Origin: Acidobacteriota bacterium
GTDB lineage: Bacteria; Acidobacteriota; Blastocatellia; HR10; JACQTD01
Reading direction: 5' to 3'
Length of the DNA: 34,215 nucleotides
NCBI GenBank assembly: GCA_016210985.1
Contig: JACQTD010000274.1
Coordinates: 1 to 34,215, forward strand
Under the pieces are notes generated by a model. That model was given only the letters and a program-made list of their open reading frames with translations. It did not search any database and had not been told where the DNA came from. Shown in pieces: positions 33,712-34,215 of the stretch; within the stretch, counting starts at the first letter, position 1; each line of letters begins with the position of its first letter. The translations under genes were made by a program, and so were the position numbers.

Positions 33712-34215
33712 TTGAGCCTTCAGTCCGCCATCGAATTTCGTCACGTCACGCATTCATTCGACGCCGGGGTCGTACTTCAGGATATCAATTTTTCCGTCGG
33801 ATTTGGCGAAATGGCGGTGATTCTCGGTGGATCGGGGAGTGGAAAATCGACGATCCTGCGATTGGCTCTGGGCCTCATCAAACCCGACGAGGGCGAGATC
33901 CATATTGAGGGTCAGGAGATCACGAACCTTTCGGAGGGCGAGCTTTACGGTTTACGGCAGAAGATGGGTATGGTCTTCCAGGGCGGCGCCTTGTTCGACA
34001 GCGCGACCGTTTACGAGAATGTCGGTTATAAGCTGATCGAAGCCGGCTGGCCGGACAATAAGACGGAGGAGGAGGTTCGGCGGCAGTTGGCCTTCATCGA
34101 TTTCAAAGGCGATCTCGACGATTACCCGTCGGATCTTTCAGGCGGCATGCGGCGGGTGGTCGCCATTGCCCGTGCCATGGTCGGCGATCCTCATATCCTC
34201 TTCTTCGACGAGCCG
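33712..34215 (+). CDS. MlaF/Ttg2A-like ABC ATPase (3' end outside window)
   Basis: Read directly; the frame is open to the window end (168 codons). TTG at 33712 has GGAGGGG seven bases upstream. Walker A GGSGSGKST, Q-loop MVFQGGALFDSATVYENV, signature LSGGMRRVVAIARAM and the start of Walker B ILFFDEP are visible. The FQGGALFDS wording is typical of MlaF, the ATPase of the Mla lipid transporter of Gram-negative envelopes. mlaE/mlaD-like genes would be expected beyond the edge. Divergent from the radical SAM gene. Confidence 0.9.
   Translation, partial: MSLQSAIEFRHVTHSFDAGVVLQDINFSVGFGEMAVILGGSGSGKSTILRLALGLIKPDEGEIHIEGQEITNLSEGELYGLRQKMGMVFQGGALFDSATVYENVGYKLIEAGWPDNKTEEEVRRQLAFIDFKGDLDDYPSDLSGGMRRVVAIARAMVGDPHILFFDEP

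Overview
The window reads as chromosomal DNA from a GC-rich, free-living bacterium with a Gram-negative envelope. The envelope inference rests on a TolC-type outer-membrane protein, a HlyD adaptor and the start of an Mla-like ABC ATPase. The DnaG, RpoD, MutS2 and NfuA proteins are clearly bacterial. TTG and GTG starts are frequent. I cannot fix the phylum; Methylomirabilota/Rokubacteria-, Nitrospirota- or Acidobacteriota-like uncultured lineages would fit, but that is only an impression. No rRNA, tRNA or CRISPR array was seen. Bases 1-119 hold no gene I can identify.

Left part (0.1-8.0 kb, all minus strand): a LysW-like mini-protein with a long glutamate tail behind a secreted protein. Next comes an oxidative-stress operon in the order Fur/PerR regulator, rubrerythrin, Fe-S oxidoreductase, DUF3501. 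An exported alpha-carbonic anhydrase follows. Last is a unit read as three tiny ORFs (41, 31 and 36 codons), a 615-residue radical SAM protein and a NUDIX hydrolase. The 31- and 36-codon ORFs and the radical SAM gene overlap one another at stop/start codons.

Centre (8.2-16.0 kb, plus strand): a strong promoter, an 11-codon leader overlapping a family-2 glycosyltransferase, then mutS2, then the housekeeping pair dnaG-rpoD with its own promoter. On the minus strand (16.1-19.7 kb) follow an exported lipase-like hydrolase and two adjacent ATP-grasp ligases, one of them circularly permuted.

Accessory patch (19.7-21.5 kb): a beta-class DNA methyltransferase overlaps by ATGA a HEPN-like helical protein. 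Base composition looks lower in GC than the surroundings, and a 12-bp inverted repeat resembling an IS21-type end lies just downstream. A PLP-dependent dehydratase/racemase then starts from a promoter overlapping that repeat.

Right part (22.4-31.0 kb, minus strand): a complete tripartite efflux system in the order tolC, hlyD, ATPase, ATPase, permease, permease, with a TrpF paralogue and a seven-helix membrane protein behind it. Between hlyD and the first ATPase gene sit two inverted arrays of in-phase 7-bp repeats. The end of the window has a 5'-truncated mscL, an nfuA Fe-S carrier gene, a CCAEP-tail radical SAM protein, and a divergent MlaF-like ATPase cut by the window edge.

The least explained items are the radical SAM/mini-ORF cluster, the methyltransferase-HEPN pair, the ATP-grasp pair, the LysW-like protein ending in Trp, and the inverted heptamer arrays.
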